From Valencia hispanica (taxonomy: Eukaryota; Chordata; Actinopteri; Cyprinodontiformes; Valenciidae), in NCBI GenBank assembly GCA_963556495.2, contig OY747714.1, forward strand, positions 47,247,541 through 47,311,540: a DNA stretch of 64,000 nucleotides. The letters are read 5' to 3'. The number at the start of each line of letters is the position of its first letter. Within the stretch, counting starts at the first letter, position 1. Below, in pieces: positions 45,701 through 56,518 of the stretch. Under the pieces are notes generated by a model, which saw only the letters and a program-made list of their open reading frames with translations, had not been told where the DNA came from and did not search any database. The translations under genes and the position numbers were made by a program.

Positions 45701-46245
45701 ACTACACCTAGATCATATGTTATTCACACTGATCAGTTACTACAGCAGAACAAGGTACTACTGAAACACATACAAGCAGTACACCAGTTACACCCACAGG
45801 TATAGACACAGGAAGTGCATCTTATGCGACAGCCTCAGGACGAGTGTCTCGTGCACCGCAAACGTTTAGACCTGGAAGTTCACTGTAAATGGAAATAGAG
45901 AAGGAAAAAAATGTGTTTGCTATTGAGTTCTATAAGATTAAAGTGGTAAAGGCTTTTACCACTTGAGAAAATTAAAAAAAAAAGGTTTGCAGAAAAATAA
46001 TTTCAGGTTTATCATGGATGTTCGGTATGTTGAAAAGGAAAAAAACAAAAGAAAGAAGAATGCATAACGCCATGCTGTAACTGAAATGTGTGGAGGTTTC
46101 TGACTAAAGAGGGGGAGGTGTTGGATGAAGCGGAACTAATGTGCGTATGTGGCAACACGGACGGGGTTTGGAGCGGAATTATGAGAGCTATCACACATTA
46201 AAGGAGTTGTGAACTAAGCCACGTGTCATTTGTGTCTCTCACATC
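42795..46245 (+). mobile_element. Ty3/Gypsy retrotransposon, 5'-truncated pol, split by a hAT element
   Basis: It starts inside the reverse transcriptase just before the catalytic box (CHADDIVVFG, a variant of the usual YxDD), then a thumb (NYLGKFLSHLASHTKPL) and RNase H-like region (frame 42984-43385 then 43387 on). The integrase has an HHCC-like zinc motif (SGHQGAVKCRARARQAVWWP, NCNTCSQHR), the D-D-E blocks LLVDYFSRYIEV and VSDNGPRYSSD, and the segment near SPKYPQASGEAE. A hAT element interrupts pol at 44466-45410; pol resumes at KALLTYRATPLECGYSPAQL and ends near 45805. Frameshifts and stops show it is dead. A purine tract GAGGGGGAGG (46109-46118) precedes TGTTGGATG, perhaps a 3' LTR remnant to about 46245. 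Confidence 0.85.
44466..45410 (-). mobile_element. hAT transposon with BED-finger transposase remnant
   Basis: 945 bp with tips TAGGGCTGGGCGA and TCGCCCAGGCCAA (imperfect inverse). It is flanked by the 8-bp duplication GGGGAGGT at 44458-44465 and 45411-45418, where it split the Gypsy pol. The minus strand encodes a BED zinc finger at 45201-44947 (WNWYGF, CNICLKPI, TTNLFQHLKQRH), continuing in other frames with MAKDMVPIYIVEKTGFI. The catalytic domain is absent. It is a relative of 62051-62548. Confidence 0.93.
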
Positions 46246-46336
46246 ACGTTGAGACAGATACAGCAAACCCAACAAACTGAAGGATTATTTTTTGGGAACG
46301 TACGTGCGATTGAATTTAAATGATATTTTGACTGAC

Positions 46337-46565
46337 CTCTCCTGTGCAGCCGGACCTGAGGCTGCAGCAGCTCCAGCTGCCTCCTCTGTCGGTCGATCTG
46401 CTGCCTGAAGCCCGACGCCTCCTGCTCGTAGTCGGCTACGGTCCTCTCCACCACCGCCAGGATCTCCCGGGCGGCCGTGCTCAGCTTCTCGGTGATGATC
46501 CCCCTCAGAATGTCGCTCTTGGACATGTTGAGCGGGTCGGAACCGCCGCTGCTGCCGTAGAACAT
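46337..46565 (-). CDS. Zinc-finger gene D, exon 1
   Basis: It ends at the donor AGGAGAG|GTCAGT in phase 1. Two in-frame ATGs exist: 46565 (MFYGSSGGSDPLNMSK) and 46526 (MSKSDILRG). The inner one gives exactly the 190-nt exon of genes A and B. It encodes the family helix LRGIITEKLSTAAREIL, VVERTVADYEQEASGF, DRQRRQLELLQPQVRLHRRG. The last two thirds are nearly identical to gene B exon 1, so B and D duplicated recently or exchanged sequence. Confidence 0.8.
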
Positions 46566-46826
46566 GCTGGACTTTCTCTATTTGGCCCCCAAACTTCAAC
46601 TTCCTGTCTGTTGTCACTGGAAACGGAAAACTCTTCTTTGGAAATTAACCGGACCTCGTCTCTCTACCGCCTCCCCCTGGTCACATTCTTCACCTCCATA
46701 TTATAAATAAGAAGGCGCGTTTTTTGCCTTTTAAATGCAGGTATTTCTATATAAAAATGAATATTTACGCCTATATATAAAAATAAGACAAACTGACAGT
46801 CGGATGGATTTTCAAGTAAAAATACC

Positions 46827-47180
46827 TTAAAGAGTAACTAAACCCCCAAAACAACTTTTTTTGCTTCTAAACTGTATAAATGGGTCTTTACCAATGCAGT
46901 CTTTCAGTTTCTGGGATTTTTTTTTTACATTTTCGTGTAAACTTGTTTAATTCTACACTTTTTAGTCTAAATACGTCTTAGTGCTGCCCCCTTAGGGTTG
47001 AATGGTGGCAACTGCATTTGAATTTTGTGATTGGTGGAGAGCGGTACATCTTTACGTCACAGGCATGGTCTCACAGACACGCCCCTCCGTTCTTCCTGGC
47101 ACCGCCCACTTTGTAGAATTTTTCAAATGTTGTCTGGGGGCGGGGTTATGATTTTTCAGGGGGTTCAGTTACACTTTAAA
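46827..47180 (+). mobile_element. Complete MITE with TTAA target site
   Basis: TTAA then AGAGTAACTAAACCCCC at the left; GGGGGTTCAGTTACACT then TTAA at the right, giving 17-bp inverted ends (two mismatches). The TTAA duplication is the piggyBac signature, but the tips do not start with the usual CCC, so the superfamily is uncertain. A partial inverse copy lies at 24893-25010. It is non-coding. Confidence 0.8.
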
Positions 47181-47257
47181 GTTGGACGTCGCGTAGCGTG
47201 TTCAGAGCATTGACTGTATATATAAGTTCAGAGGCCTCAGTCCTCGATGCGGATGTC

Positions 47258-47365
47258 CGCGGGTTCGCCTCCACCCCGCGGGTTCGCCTCCACCCCGCCT
47301 CCACCCCGCAGGTTCGCCTCCACCCCGCCTCCACCCCGCGGGTTCGCCTCCACCCCGCGGACATT
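47258..47365 (+). repeat. GC-rich minisatellite, GGGTTCGCCTCCACCCCGC unit
   Basis: Five full or partial copies of a 19-bp unit with 12-bp sub-units (CTCCACCCCGC). It is bordered by TGTATATATAAG upstream and CTGTAAATAAAGG downstream, so it could be part of an old promoter or LTR. Confidence 0.85.
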
Positions 47366-47473
47366 TGCCAAAGTCGCCTCCTCACTTCTCACCCCCTTTC
47401 TGTACGTTGTCCACTGTAAATAAAGGCCACTGTGGCCACCAAAAACTAAAACAAAACAAAACAACAACAACCT

Positions 47474-47893
47474 TGTAGCTGACGGAGTTCGACATAATGT
47501 TTAGATGTTGCCATGGCAACGCCGGAAGTCGGCGCTTGCCCGGAAGTTGTTAATTTGCGCCAAAAGAGACCTAAAAGTAATGAGCGAAAAGTAATGGTGG
47601 AGACATCCAGAGTTCTGTTCCTGCTGAAAATTCTACTACTGGTCTACCAGGCGAACACGGTAATGTTGTTAAGCTATATGTCATAAAAATTTGGGTTCTC
47701 AATGAGTATTGGAAACAAAATTAGTGGTTTGCTGAGTATTTGTTATTAGAAAGTGTTCCGCCTGGGATTATCTGAACGAGATATTGAAAGTTTTATTTTT
47801 GTCCTTCAGTTTTCACGGCGTTTCGTGGTTTGTTCAATAAAGAAAACCAATGCATCAGTAAGAAGCGTGGATCTTTTTGGACCAGAGTAGTTA
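47474..47893 (+). repeat. 5' LTR of the BEL/Pao element
   Basis: It runs from TGTAGCTGACGG to TTGGACCAGAGTAGTTA. It contains CAATAAAG (about 47836), a likely polyadenylation signal. The last bases differ from the 3' LTR (TTAAAG against TTACAA), so the right edge is uncertain by a few bases. Confidence 0.85.
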
Positions 47894-48334
47894 AAGTGAA
47901 AACGTGGCCCAGTTCCGCCCAACCACGTCATCTCCTGTCGGGATCTTCAGCCTTCAGAATTTCAACCGCCATTTCACTTTGAACTAAGTAAGATAAAACT
48001 TCAGTCCGAGCGTTGCGGGCACAATATAAAGTAAGTTGTAAATTAAACAGCGAACGAAAGAGTTATTGAATTATAATCCTGTTGGAGAACCCAAATCTCA
48101 CTGCTTACACCTATAGAGGTTATTATTGGACAAATTAATTGTGAGATATACAAGCTTTGTGTGATTTCAGGTTATTTTTCTATGAATGACAAATTTAAAA
48201 GAAGTACTGTACTTGAATAACATTAGTGCACAGCAGAGTGTAGAGCACATGTTTACAGTGTTACTTAATGCAATGCTTGGGGTTATACATTTTCATCCTT
48301 ATTACTGAAAGTGTTAATTTGGTCGAGGTAAACT

Positions 48335-49480
48335 ATGTCAACTCAAAGTAAAACATTTGTTGAGTTCGAGGAAAATGCTAATTCTGAAATGGATGATAGA
48401 GAAGTTTTAGCACCTGAAACCGTTGCAGCTGAAAAGGATAAAACAAATTGTGTTATAGATGATGGTGCTAGAGCTGAGACATCAAAAGTCTCAAATGCAA
48501 ACATCAGAAAATCTTCACGTGAAGTACGCACAACACCTAAGATCCAGGAGCTAAAAGAGCAACAACTGGCTCAACGAGAAAAAAGGTTTCAGTCGATTTA
48601 TGAGAAATGGAAATCTCATGTAAAGGAGACTAGAAAAAGGCTCAAATTAGAGTGCTCCGAAACTGACTTATTCAACATGATGGATGTGATTGAGAAGCTT
48701 GAGTCTGAGCTAAAAGAGCTATATAACAAAATACGGCTCCAAGTTGCACCAAGCCAAGAGATCAGAAGGAAAGTTGACGCATGCTCAGCCGTTACTGCTG
48801 ACTTGCTGGGACTCATGAACGTTCGGGTGTCTGAAGAAGGACAAGAATTTGATGCTGAAGCAGAAAAAGCAAGGCTGCGCATACTCCTTGATAATGACTA
48901 TGCTAAATCCATATATGGTTCCACAGTTTCAAAGGCCACTGTTAAGAGTGATAATTCTGTGTTCCTCTGAGTCATCAAGTATGTCAGTTAAGAGAGCAGA
49001 GACAGCTGCACAGCTAGCTGCAAGGAAAGCTGAGATTGAAATGGAAGCTGCTATTGAAGCACAACGCCAACAACTAAAAAAGCTTGTAAATCAGAGAGAT
49101 GTTGAGGTAATGGAAGCAAAACTCAGAGTGTACGCTGAAGAAGAGTTAAAGGAAAAAGAATCGAGAGGCAGTTCTGTGTGCAATGAAATAAGAAGTCCTC
49201 CACTTAATTCAAAACCAACAGATCTGAGTGATCAAGTCATGAGGAACGAAGCTTGCTTAGTGCAAACGTTACATGAGTCCATAGCTCTCACTCGGCTTCC
49301 CGTCTCAGAACCCTCTGTATTCTCAGGTGATCCACTAAAGTTCACTGAATGGAGCATTAGCTTTAAGGCTCTCATAGAGAGACGATGCTCAAATCCTGCT
49401 GACAGACTGTTCTACCTTCAAAGGTATATAGCTGGTGAAGCCAGGTCAGCTTTGGAGGGCAGAGGAACCAAAAGAGGGAT
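48335..49480 (+). pseudogene. BEL/Pao gag, frameshifted and truncated
   Basis: The frame from 48335 (MSTQSKTFVEFEEN) runs to 48970. The coiled, charged part then continues in another frame (SVKRAETAAQLAARKAEIEM), so a frameshift lies near 48950. The later frame has the DUF1759-type block PVSEPSVFSGDPLKFTEW and DRLFYLQRYIAGEARSALEG. The C-terminal gag, its zinc knuckles and the protease that should follow are absent; the sequence jumps to pol at about 49460-49490. Confidence 0.85.
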
Positions 49481-49489
49481 GTTCATGGT

Positions 49490-52476
49490 ATATCCCTCAT
49501 CAAGGAGTTTACCACCCTAGGAAACCAGAGAAGATCAGGGTAGTATTTGATTGCTCTGCAAAATATGAAGGAACTGCACTGAATGACCATCTTTTGACAG
49601 GGCCTGATCTGACTAATGGACTTACTGGGGTCCTCTGCAGGTTCCGCAAACATCCTGTAGCGGTCATGTGTGACGTAGAAAGAATGTTTCACAGATTCCA
49701 TGTTAACAAGGAAGACAGGGACTATTTACGCTTCCTGTGGTGGGAAGATGGAGATACAGACTCAGAACCTAAAGAGTATCGTATGACGGTTCACCTTTTT
49801 GGAGCCTCTACATCTTCAGGCTGTGCTAACTATGGTTTAAAGCATCTAGCCAGCCAAAGTGAAAGCCAACACCCCTCTGCAACCAACTTCATTAAAAAAC
49901 ATTTCTATGTAGATGATGGCCTTATCAGTCTGGATTCTGTTGATGAGGCAATCAGTCTGGTCAGAGAGGCACAAATGGTCTATGCTAAAGGAAAGCTGCG
50001 CCTACACAAATTCATATCCAACAGTCGAGAAGTACTTGAGTCCATCTGTCCTACTGAGCGTGCTGTTGGGGTGAAGGATGTGGACCTCAACTACAAAGAC
50101 CTACCTGTTCAAGGTGCTCTAGGAGTAAGCTGGAATGTAGAAAAAGTTACACTGGATGAGAAACCAGCAACACGACGTGGAATTCTCTCTGTGGTATCTT
50201 CTGTGTATGACCCGTTAGGGTTTTTAGCCCCATTCATCCTGCAAGGGAAAAGAGTGCTACAGGAGATGTGTCAGAGGGGAGTCAGTTGGGACGAGCCACT
50301 ACCACATGATTTGAAACTAAGGTGGGAGAGTTGGTTGAGTGACTTAAAAAATCTGGAAATGGTTAAAATTCCAAGATGCTTCCTGCCCAAAAACTTTGGA
50401 AAAGTTGTGGAAGTGGAATTGCATCACTTTTCAGACGCAAGCAATCTTGGCTATGGGCAGTGCTCTTATATCAGACTGGTGGGTGAAGTTATAGTTCACT
50501 GCACGTTAGTCATTTGGAAAGCAAGAGTTGCACCTATGAAAATAGTCACCATTCCAAGACTCGAGTTAACTGCAGCAGTGGTCTCAGCAGCTGTAAGCGA
50601 TACTCTAAGGAATGAGTTGGAACTCACGATTGACAGAGAATACTTCTGGACAGACTCACACGTTGTCCTAGGTTACATCAATAATGAAGCGCGAAGATTC
50701 CATGTCTTCGTTGCTAACCGTGTCCAGAGGATTCGAGACACCACTGACCCAAAACAGTGGAACTATGTTGACACTGAAGAGAATCCGGCAGATCATGCCT
50801 CTAGGGGCCTGAAGTTAGCAGAGCTGGTTAAGTCAAACTGGTTCTCAGGGCCCAAGTTCCTGTGGGAAAGGAAGGTAGTAGCTCATGAAGGAACTTCTGA
50901 ACTACTTGTGGGAGATCCTGAGGTCAAAACAACTCAAGTGTTAAAAACCGAGGTGACCAGGCAAGAGGATTTTCTACAGCGCCTAGCAAGAATATCAAAA
51001 TGGACCACCCTGGTGAACGTGATTGCAAGGATCCAGCGGCTAACCGGCAAGACTAAAAGTACAGATTATTTAAATGTGGAAGAGAGAAGGAAAGCCATAT
51101 ACACTCTTATCCGGCTGGCGCAGCAGAAGGCATTTGAAGAAGAGTTGAACATACTCATCCAAAAATCTGGAAAGCTGCCATGTAACCATCGGCTGAACCA
51201 GCTTGATCCCTTTCTACATCATGGTGTGATGAGGGTGGTAGGAAGGCTGAAGAGATCCTCAGTGCCCTTTGACCTACGACACCCTGTAATCCTCCCAAGA
51301 GATGGGTTGATTACACGCCTCATTCTTGCACATCATCATGAGAGAATCCAACACCAAGGCAGGGGACAGACATTAAATGAACTTCGCGCCAGTGGTTACT
51401 GGATTGTTGGTGGAAGCAAGGCAGTGGCTCAGTACATTCGGCAATGTGTCCTATGTAAAAGAACTCGTGGCCTGCCAGAAGAACAGCGTATGGCAGATCT
51501 TCCAAGTGATCGTGTTGAGCCCTCACCACCATTCACTTACTTTGGTATGGACTGTTTTGGTCCATTCCATACAAAGCAAGGCCGAAAAGAACAAAAACGT
51601 TATGGCCTTCTCTTTACCTGTCTATGCTCCAGAGGGATTCACATCGAGATGTTAGAAGATATGACAATGGATGCCTTCATTAACGCTTTACGATGCTTTA
51701 TAGCAATCCGTGGAGCAGTTAGGCATATTAGGTCAGATCAAGGGTCAAACTTTGTGGGGGCTAAAAATGAAATGCGAAGAGCCCTTACAGAGATGGATCA
51801 AGAGAGAGTTGCTACCTTTTTGGCAGATAAACAGTGTGACTTCTGCATGAACGTCCCAGACTCCAGTCATGTTGGAGGCATATGGGAGCGGCAGATAAGA
51901 ATGGTCAGGAGTGTACTCGTCTCAGTTCTTGCCCAGAGCGCTGGAAGTTTGGACGACTCATCTCTTAGGACATTTTTCTATGAAGTGATGTCCATTGTAA
52001 ATAACCAACCTCTTTCAGTCAACACCATTAGTGATCCAAACAGTCTGGAGCCACTAACACCCAATCATCTCCTCACCATGAAATCTTCTGTTCCGCTGCC
52101 CCCTCCTGGCAGGTTCATTGAGGTTGACTTGTATGCTAGAAAGGGATGGAGACGGGTTCAATACCTTTCTGAGCAATTTTGGAACAGATGGAGAAAGGAA
52201 TATCTCAGCAACGTCATTCTCAGGCAGCGATGGCATACACCTCGACGAAATGTGCAAGTTGGCGATATTGTGATCATCAAGGAGGAAGATGTTCCTCGTA
52301 ACAGATGGAAACTTGCCAGGGTTCTTGAAGCACATGAGGATGATGATGGACTGGTCAGAAAGGCCCTTGTTCAGTTAGGAGAGAGGAATTTAGGAATAGG
52401 TGGTGAACGCGTTACTAAACCATCCATTGTTGAGCGACCCATACAGAAACTGGTTGTCCTTGTGAAAAGCAGTTGA
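49490..52476 (+). pseudogene. BEL/Pao pol: reverse transcriptase, RNase H, integrase
   Basis: An uninterrupted frame to the TGA at 52474. Reverse transcriptase: RVVFDCSAKYEGTALND, CDVERMFHRFHV (first catalytic Asp) and FYVDDGL (catalytic pair, about 49903). RNase H region with HHFSDASNLGYGQ near 50422 and FWTDSHVVLGYI. Integrase with an HH-CC zinc motif (HHHERIQHQ...CVLCKR), D blocks YFGMDCFGPF and IRSDQGSNF, a GGIWERQIR block with the Glu, and a C-terminal DUF5641-like tail with VGDIVIIKEEDVPRNRWKL. The start lies within the deletion junction, so no native start codon remains. The long intact frame suggests a recent insertion. Confidence 0.93.
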
Positions 52477-52686
52477 CGTCCTGTCCCATAGGTCATTAGC
52501 TTATTTTACAGGTTATAAACTTCATGTATGTAAAACTGTTATTGTCCTTTTATTGAACCATTTATTATTGCTCAGTCAGCTGTTACAGAATACGGAAATT
52601 CCCATTGATTATTTCATACAGAAGGCTCAGAATATGTGTATGTTTCTCATTGAGTTATCAATCAATCAAAGGTAATTTGGTGGGAG

Positions 52687-52723
52687 TGTAGCTGACGGAT
52701 CTTTTTGGACCAGAGTAGTTACA
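52687..52723 (+). repeat. 3' LTR remnant of the BEL/Pao element
   Basis: TGTAGCTGACGGA fused directly to TCTTTTTGGACCAGAGTAGTTACA. Compared with the 5' LTR, about 380 bp are missing, with a GGA trinucleotide at both sides of the gap. Confidence 0.9.
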
Positions 52724-52728
52724 AACCT

Positions 52729-53203
52729 TAAATTCAGAATTATTCAATTACTAGACAGTTCAGAGTTTACCGGAGCGATGAAGCCGAGCTAAACATTGTT
52801 CCTCAAGGGCAATGTTAATCAATGACTTATTTTTCAATAATACTTTAGGTTTGTCATTTTCTTATTTTCAAGGTTGACAAAACCATCAAAAAAAAAAAAA
52901 AAAACAGAGACCAGTCCATCATCTGAGACCGCAAGAATATTCATTAGCGACTTCCACCAGAGCTGTTTCAGTGCTATGATGAGCTCTGGAAAATCTGAGG
53001 ACTTTTGGTGCATTCAGCTTGTAGTGGGAACCCTGAAATTCTTACTTCAGAGTGGGAAAAGTCAACTGGAACAAACCCCCCCACCCCCAAAGTCAGACTT
53101 CCCACTCGGAAAGCCAGAGTAAATGTGGTGGAAACATGTTTATTTTACAAGAATGCATCTAAAATCAATCTTATATGTGTTATGGAATTCTGGGATGAGA
53201 CAA
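52729..53203. other. Intergenic, no gene
   Basis: No repeat bounds were identified. The GTGGGAAnnCTGAAnTTCTnACTTC phrase near 53025-53060 is probably an edge of an interspersed element. Confidence 0.3.
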
Positions 53204-53677
53204 TGTTGATAAAATCACTTAGAGAAAAGATCAATCCTTTGTCTTGTATTTATTCGAAGGCAAACAGCGTTCGAAGACTCTTGTCACTGACAAGTCAGAG
53301 AGCAGATCCCCGAGTCCAAGTATACATGAGTATTTATACACTTTAACACACCTTAAGTTTCGCAAACATGATCATCTTCTCTGGTAGACAGGTCAAACAG
53401 CCGACTCTGGCCCTTTTGTCTAGACACTTAAGCTTCTACATTTGGTTGTTTTTCTCTCCTTCTTAGACAGCGTTGGCTGGGGGGCACATCCTCTTTTTCA
53501 CTCAAGTCGTTGTGAGCAATGATCCAAAAGTCATGCAGTCCACTTTCTGTTTGACAGTTCATCACCTTTAGACATCAAGTTCACTTCTGCTTTCATAGTC
53601 CATGACCTTAGATTCTTAGACGTGGAATATTCACATTTTCCATCACATATGTAGAGCCTGCAACTCTAAACATAACA
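53204..53677 (-). mobile_element. Candidate solo LTR, antisense
   Basis: Between TGTTGATAAAATC and CTAAACATAACA (TGTT...AACA ends). Read on minus, TATAAATACTCATG (about 53338) is followed about 90 bp on by CGAATAAATACAAG, an LTR-like TATA box and polyadenylation signal at LTR-like spacing. No target duplication is evident. Confidence 0.4.
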
Positions 53678-54405
53678 AAATAAAAGTGGTGTTTGCATAT
53701 GGAAAGTACAGGTTAAAACAATGTTTGTAAGAGGTACTGCTAACGATGGCTACCTGGGCCTCGCCAAATTGGAATCCCGACGTATCCAACTACATTAACT
53801 GGAACGCTGTTTACTCAGGCATGACGTCCAATCCAGTTCCGACTTCTGAGGTAAATGGAACGCACCATTTATCTGATCTAGTGCTGAAGAAACGTCCCAT
53901 CTACGAGCCGAGTTGTCCTGCTGGACCTACAGAGGTCCACCTTCTTACAGCTTCTTCCAATGAAACATTCAACATTTTAAAAACCTTATAGGAGGCTTGG
54001 TGAAAAAAAGGGATGTTGAAGCTATGGTTTTGACTCTGTCAATCAGACCAGGACATAAAAAATGTGGCCTGAGAACCTCTTTCTCCAGTATCACCACAGT
54101 GGTTGGTCAGTAGAAGCTTCTGCTGCGGGTTTAAGAGATTTTGACACAACATAGTCAAAGACACTTCATACAGACACTGTTTGATGGTTTAAACTGTATC
54201 TGTAAATTGCTGTGGTGAGACAAATTTCCCTCTGTTTCTTACAAATATCACAGTTTTAATCATGGCTGTTAAAATCTGTCAGCTTTAATGACAAAGATAA
54301 ATAACCTATAACAGCTTTTTGTTGGGTATCAACCCTAAGAAAAGCGTTCAGTCTCTCTGATTTGAACTCGCTGGTGTTTGTAAAGTCCATATTTCCTTGG
54401 GAGGA
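53678..54405. other. 3' flank of the gltpd2-like gene, no gene seen
   Basis: The frame at 53746-53991 lacks recognisable motifs. This stretch should include the 3' UTR of the gltpd2-like gene. Confidence 0.3.
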
Positions 54406-54634
54406 TCAGGGCAGCTCCAACATGTTGAACTTCTCCAGGAGTCGCTGAGTCCGTGTGTGCACCACGGAGAGGGCGTTGATGATGACGGCCAGCACGGGCG
54501 TGGCCTCCTCCTGTTTCTGCACGCACACCAGCTGCAGAAAGTACTCCCTGTCAGGAAGAGCGAGGAAGACGATCTCTGCGGCCTGACGGAGCATCCAGGG
54601 GTGGTGGGGGGCCAGCGCCACCTTATAGGCATCT
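54406..54634 (-). CDS. gltpd2: gltpd2-like, terminal exon
   Basis: 229 nt from ATTCCCTAG to the TGA at 54406-54408. It encodes RDAYKVALAPHHPWMLRQAA, EIVFLALPDREYFLQLVC, and the end TQRLLEKFNMLELP. These match the C-terminal half of the glycolipid transfer protein (GLTP) fold: A.HHPW carries the headgroup His, and the LALP.RE helix and L.LP terminus follow. ALAPHHPW..RQAA and a Cys after the LALP helix favour GLTPD2 over CPTP, from memory of human sequences. Exons on minus: 61404-61340 (probable), 60322-60138, 56678-56519, 56428-56232, 54634-54406, all joining in phase to 277 residues plus stop. The family moves sphingolipids such as ceramide phosphate or glycosphingolipids between membranes. 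Confidence 0.88.
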
Positions 54635-54699
54635 CTAGGGAATGAAAATGCGTAAATATGAGATAAATCCAACCCCAGATGAATCAAAACATACAGGAT

Positions 54700-55040
54700 G
54701 AACAGCATTTAATATGATACAGCAAACACGACTAGAAAAAGTACACCCCATGAGACCCTATGAGCTTGTAGAGCCACCTTTAGCAGCAATAACTCTCAGC
54801 AGGGCATCTCTTTCTTCTCTCCAACGTTGCGCCAATCACTTCCTGTTTGTTTCTGCTCTGCTCTATTAAGGTTTCATTACAGCATTTCAAGCAGATTGAG
54901 GTCGGGACTTTGACTGGACCAACCCAAAGTCTTGATTCTTTTCCGTTTCAGCTGTCATGTAGTAGATTACATCAGACCCACAACGCTACACACTTTAAGT
55001 GTCAAATCTGCGTTTTTGGCGACACTCTTTCTACGTAAAT
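54700..55040. mobile_element. Possible MITE in gltpd2 last intron
   Basis: AGCTTGTAGAGCCACCTTTAGCAGCAATAACT and GAGGTCGGGACTTTGACTGGACCAACCCAAAG resemble a widespread vertebrate DNA-element consensus, from memory. Ends and target duplication were not found. Confidence 0.4.
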
Positions 55041-55054
55041 GTCATTCTATAGAT

Positions 55055-55278
55055 CATGGGTGTCCAACTCCGGGGCTCAGGGGCCAGTCTCCTGCCACTT
55101 TTAGATGCGTCTCTGCTCCAACACAGCTGATTCAAATGGTCTAACTACCTCCTCAGCATGTCAAAGTTCTGGAGAGGTTCTGCTAATGAGTCATCATTTG
55201 ATTCAGGTGTGCTGAACCAGGGAAATAACCAAAACATGCAGGAGACCGGCCCTTGAGGACCCACTTTGGGCACCCCTG
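55055..55278 (+). mobile_element. Complete hAT MITE with 8-bp target duplication
   Basis: 224 bp with tips CATGGGTGTCCAACTCC and GGGCACCCCTG. It is flanked by CTATAGAT at 55047-55054 and 55279-55286. It is a typical short fish hAT derivative and non-coding. Confidence 0.92.
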
Positions 55279-55286
55279 CTATAGAT

Positions 55287-56231
55287 AATTCGAAAGATGA
55301 GATTCTTGTGATTCCATTGATGTATGCCAAACAATACAACCATAAATTTAAGTAGATACAGTGAACACTTTTGTCACACCACTCAGAAAGAAAAATTATT
55401 TGCAACTCACCGTTCCAAGCCATATGTCATTGACAGAAAAGAGCCAACTTGAACAAAAACTTCCACAACTGTCCAATTAATGTCCTCCAAAAAAATGGCT
55501 AGTCAACAGTCAATCCAATGTAATCTGCCACTAAACACCTTTGTAATTCCCTTCCTTGTGTGTATTTCTCAAACATTTTTCATCATAACTACAGTTAGCA
55601 TGCTCATATTAGCCTAAAAAATAAAAATCACACAGTGGCACCCTTTTTCTTCTTCTTCGTCTTCTTCTTCTTTGTGGTGTTTATTGGCGACTGGCAAACA
55701 TCAAATTGGTACATTACCGCCACCGACTGGTATGGAGTTTGGACCAGAATGTGACCCAAGGTTTCCCTTGCCTCTCTAAGACTAATGATGTATTAGCATT
55801 GTCCCTGTTCGTGCTAGCTTTGCTCTTGTTTTTATTAAGCCAAGCTCTGATGTCCATTTTGGCATGCAATCGTATCAAAGTATCTTCTTTACTGCTTCCA
55901 AAAGTCCACATTTATAGCCTACAGTACCCTCTAATGGTTGTCTTGGGTCAATACATTGGATGGTTCCAACTCTGTCTTTGGAGGGGCCTGATACCTGAAT
56001 GGGCGCGGCCCACACATTGGTGCTGGGTCCGGATTAGCTGCTGTGATTAGGATTATTTCCCTGTTGATAACCTGGTTTGGACCAAACTGCGCCGTCCACA
56101 GTGTTGTCATAATGTGGATCATCTTTCTCAGTGTTGAATGATTGATTTCAGATTGTTTGGGAATGACAACATAACCATTTAAAAGATTCGCCCTTTTCAA
56201 TCCCTGGAACCTAAATAATACACCATGTTAC
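55287..56231. other. gltpd2 last intron, remainder
   Basis: At 55640-55760 a (CTT)n stretch is followed by TGTTTATTGGCGACTGGCAAAC and GGTACATTACCGCCACCGACTGG, an interspersed-repeat tip known from fish genomes (from memory). The rest shows nothing. Confidence 0.45.
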
Positions 56232-56428
56232 CTGCTGAGCTCTCCAGGTGATTTGAATCGTCCCTCAGAGTCGGGTCCTTCAGACAAACCCTCCAACATC
56301 ATCTTCAGCCACAGCAGGGACCGATGCAGCCGCAGCAGCGTCCTGCAGCCTGAATCCGTACGATAGGAGAAGTTGACCACGCCCGCTTTTAGCTCTGCCT
56401 CCACCATGGATCGAACGGATCGAAACAC
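56232..56428 (-). CDS. gltpd2: gltpd2-like, GLTP-fold middle exon
   Basis: 197 nt, phase 0 to 2, from CCTTCGAAG to CAGCAG|GTAACA. It encodes VFRSVRSMVEAELKAGVVNF, DSGCRTLLRLHRSLLWLK and MMLEGLSEG. The SGCRT.LRLHR.L.WL block is the family signature and keeps both headgroup-contacting arginines (CPTP R106 and R110 by my alignment). Confidence 0.88.
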
Positions 56429-56518
56429 CTTCGAAGGGAAATGTTCTTAATAAATGCACCTGGAAAGGTAGGTTTATCCGGTTCTTGCCACGTTGAAGGC
56501 ATGAACATCAGGTCTCAC

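Larger units (their letters stand above)
47474..52723 (+). mobile_element. BEL/Pao LTR retrotransposon, internally deleted
   Basis: Bounded by TGTAGCTGACGGA at the left and TAGTTACA at the right, with a 5-bp target duplication AACCT at 47469-47473 and 52724-52728. The 5' LTR is about 420 bp. The 3' LTR is only 37 bp because its middle is missing. A purine-rich GGTGGGAG precedes the 3' LTR. The internal region keeps an N-terminal gag and most of pol but lacks the protease and the start of the reverse transcriptase. Family assignment rests on gag DUF1759-like and Pao-type pol motifs. Confidence 0.92.

Noticed and set aside
54348..54632. Minus-strand 94-residue frame (MPIRWRWPP...)
   Set aside because: Wrong frame over the gltpd2 terminal exon; the frame ending NMLELP matches the family.
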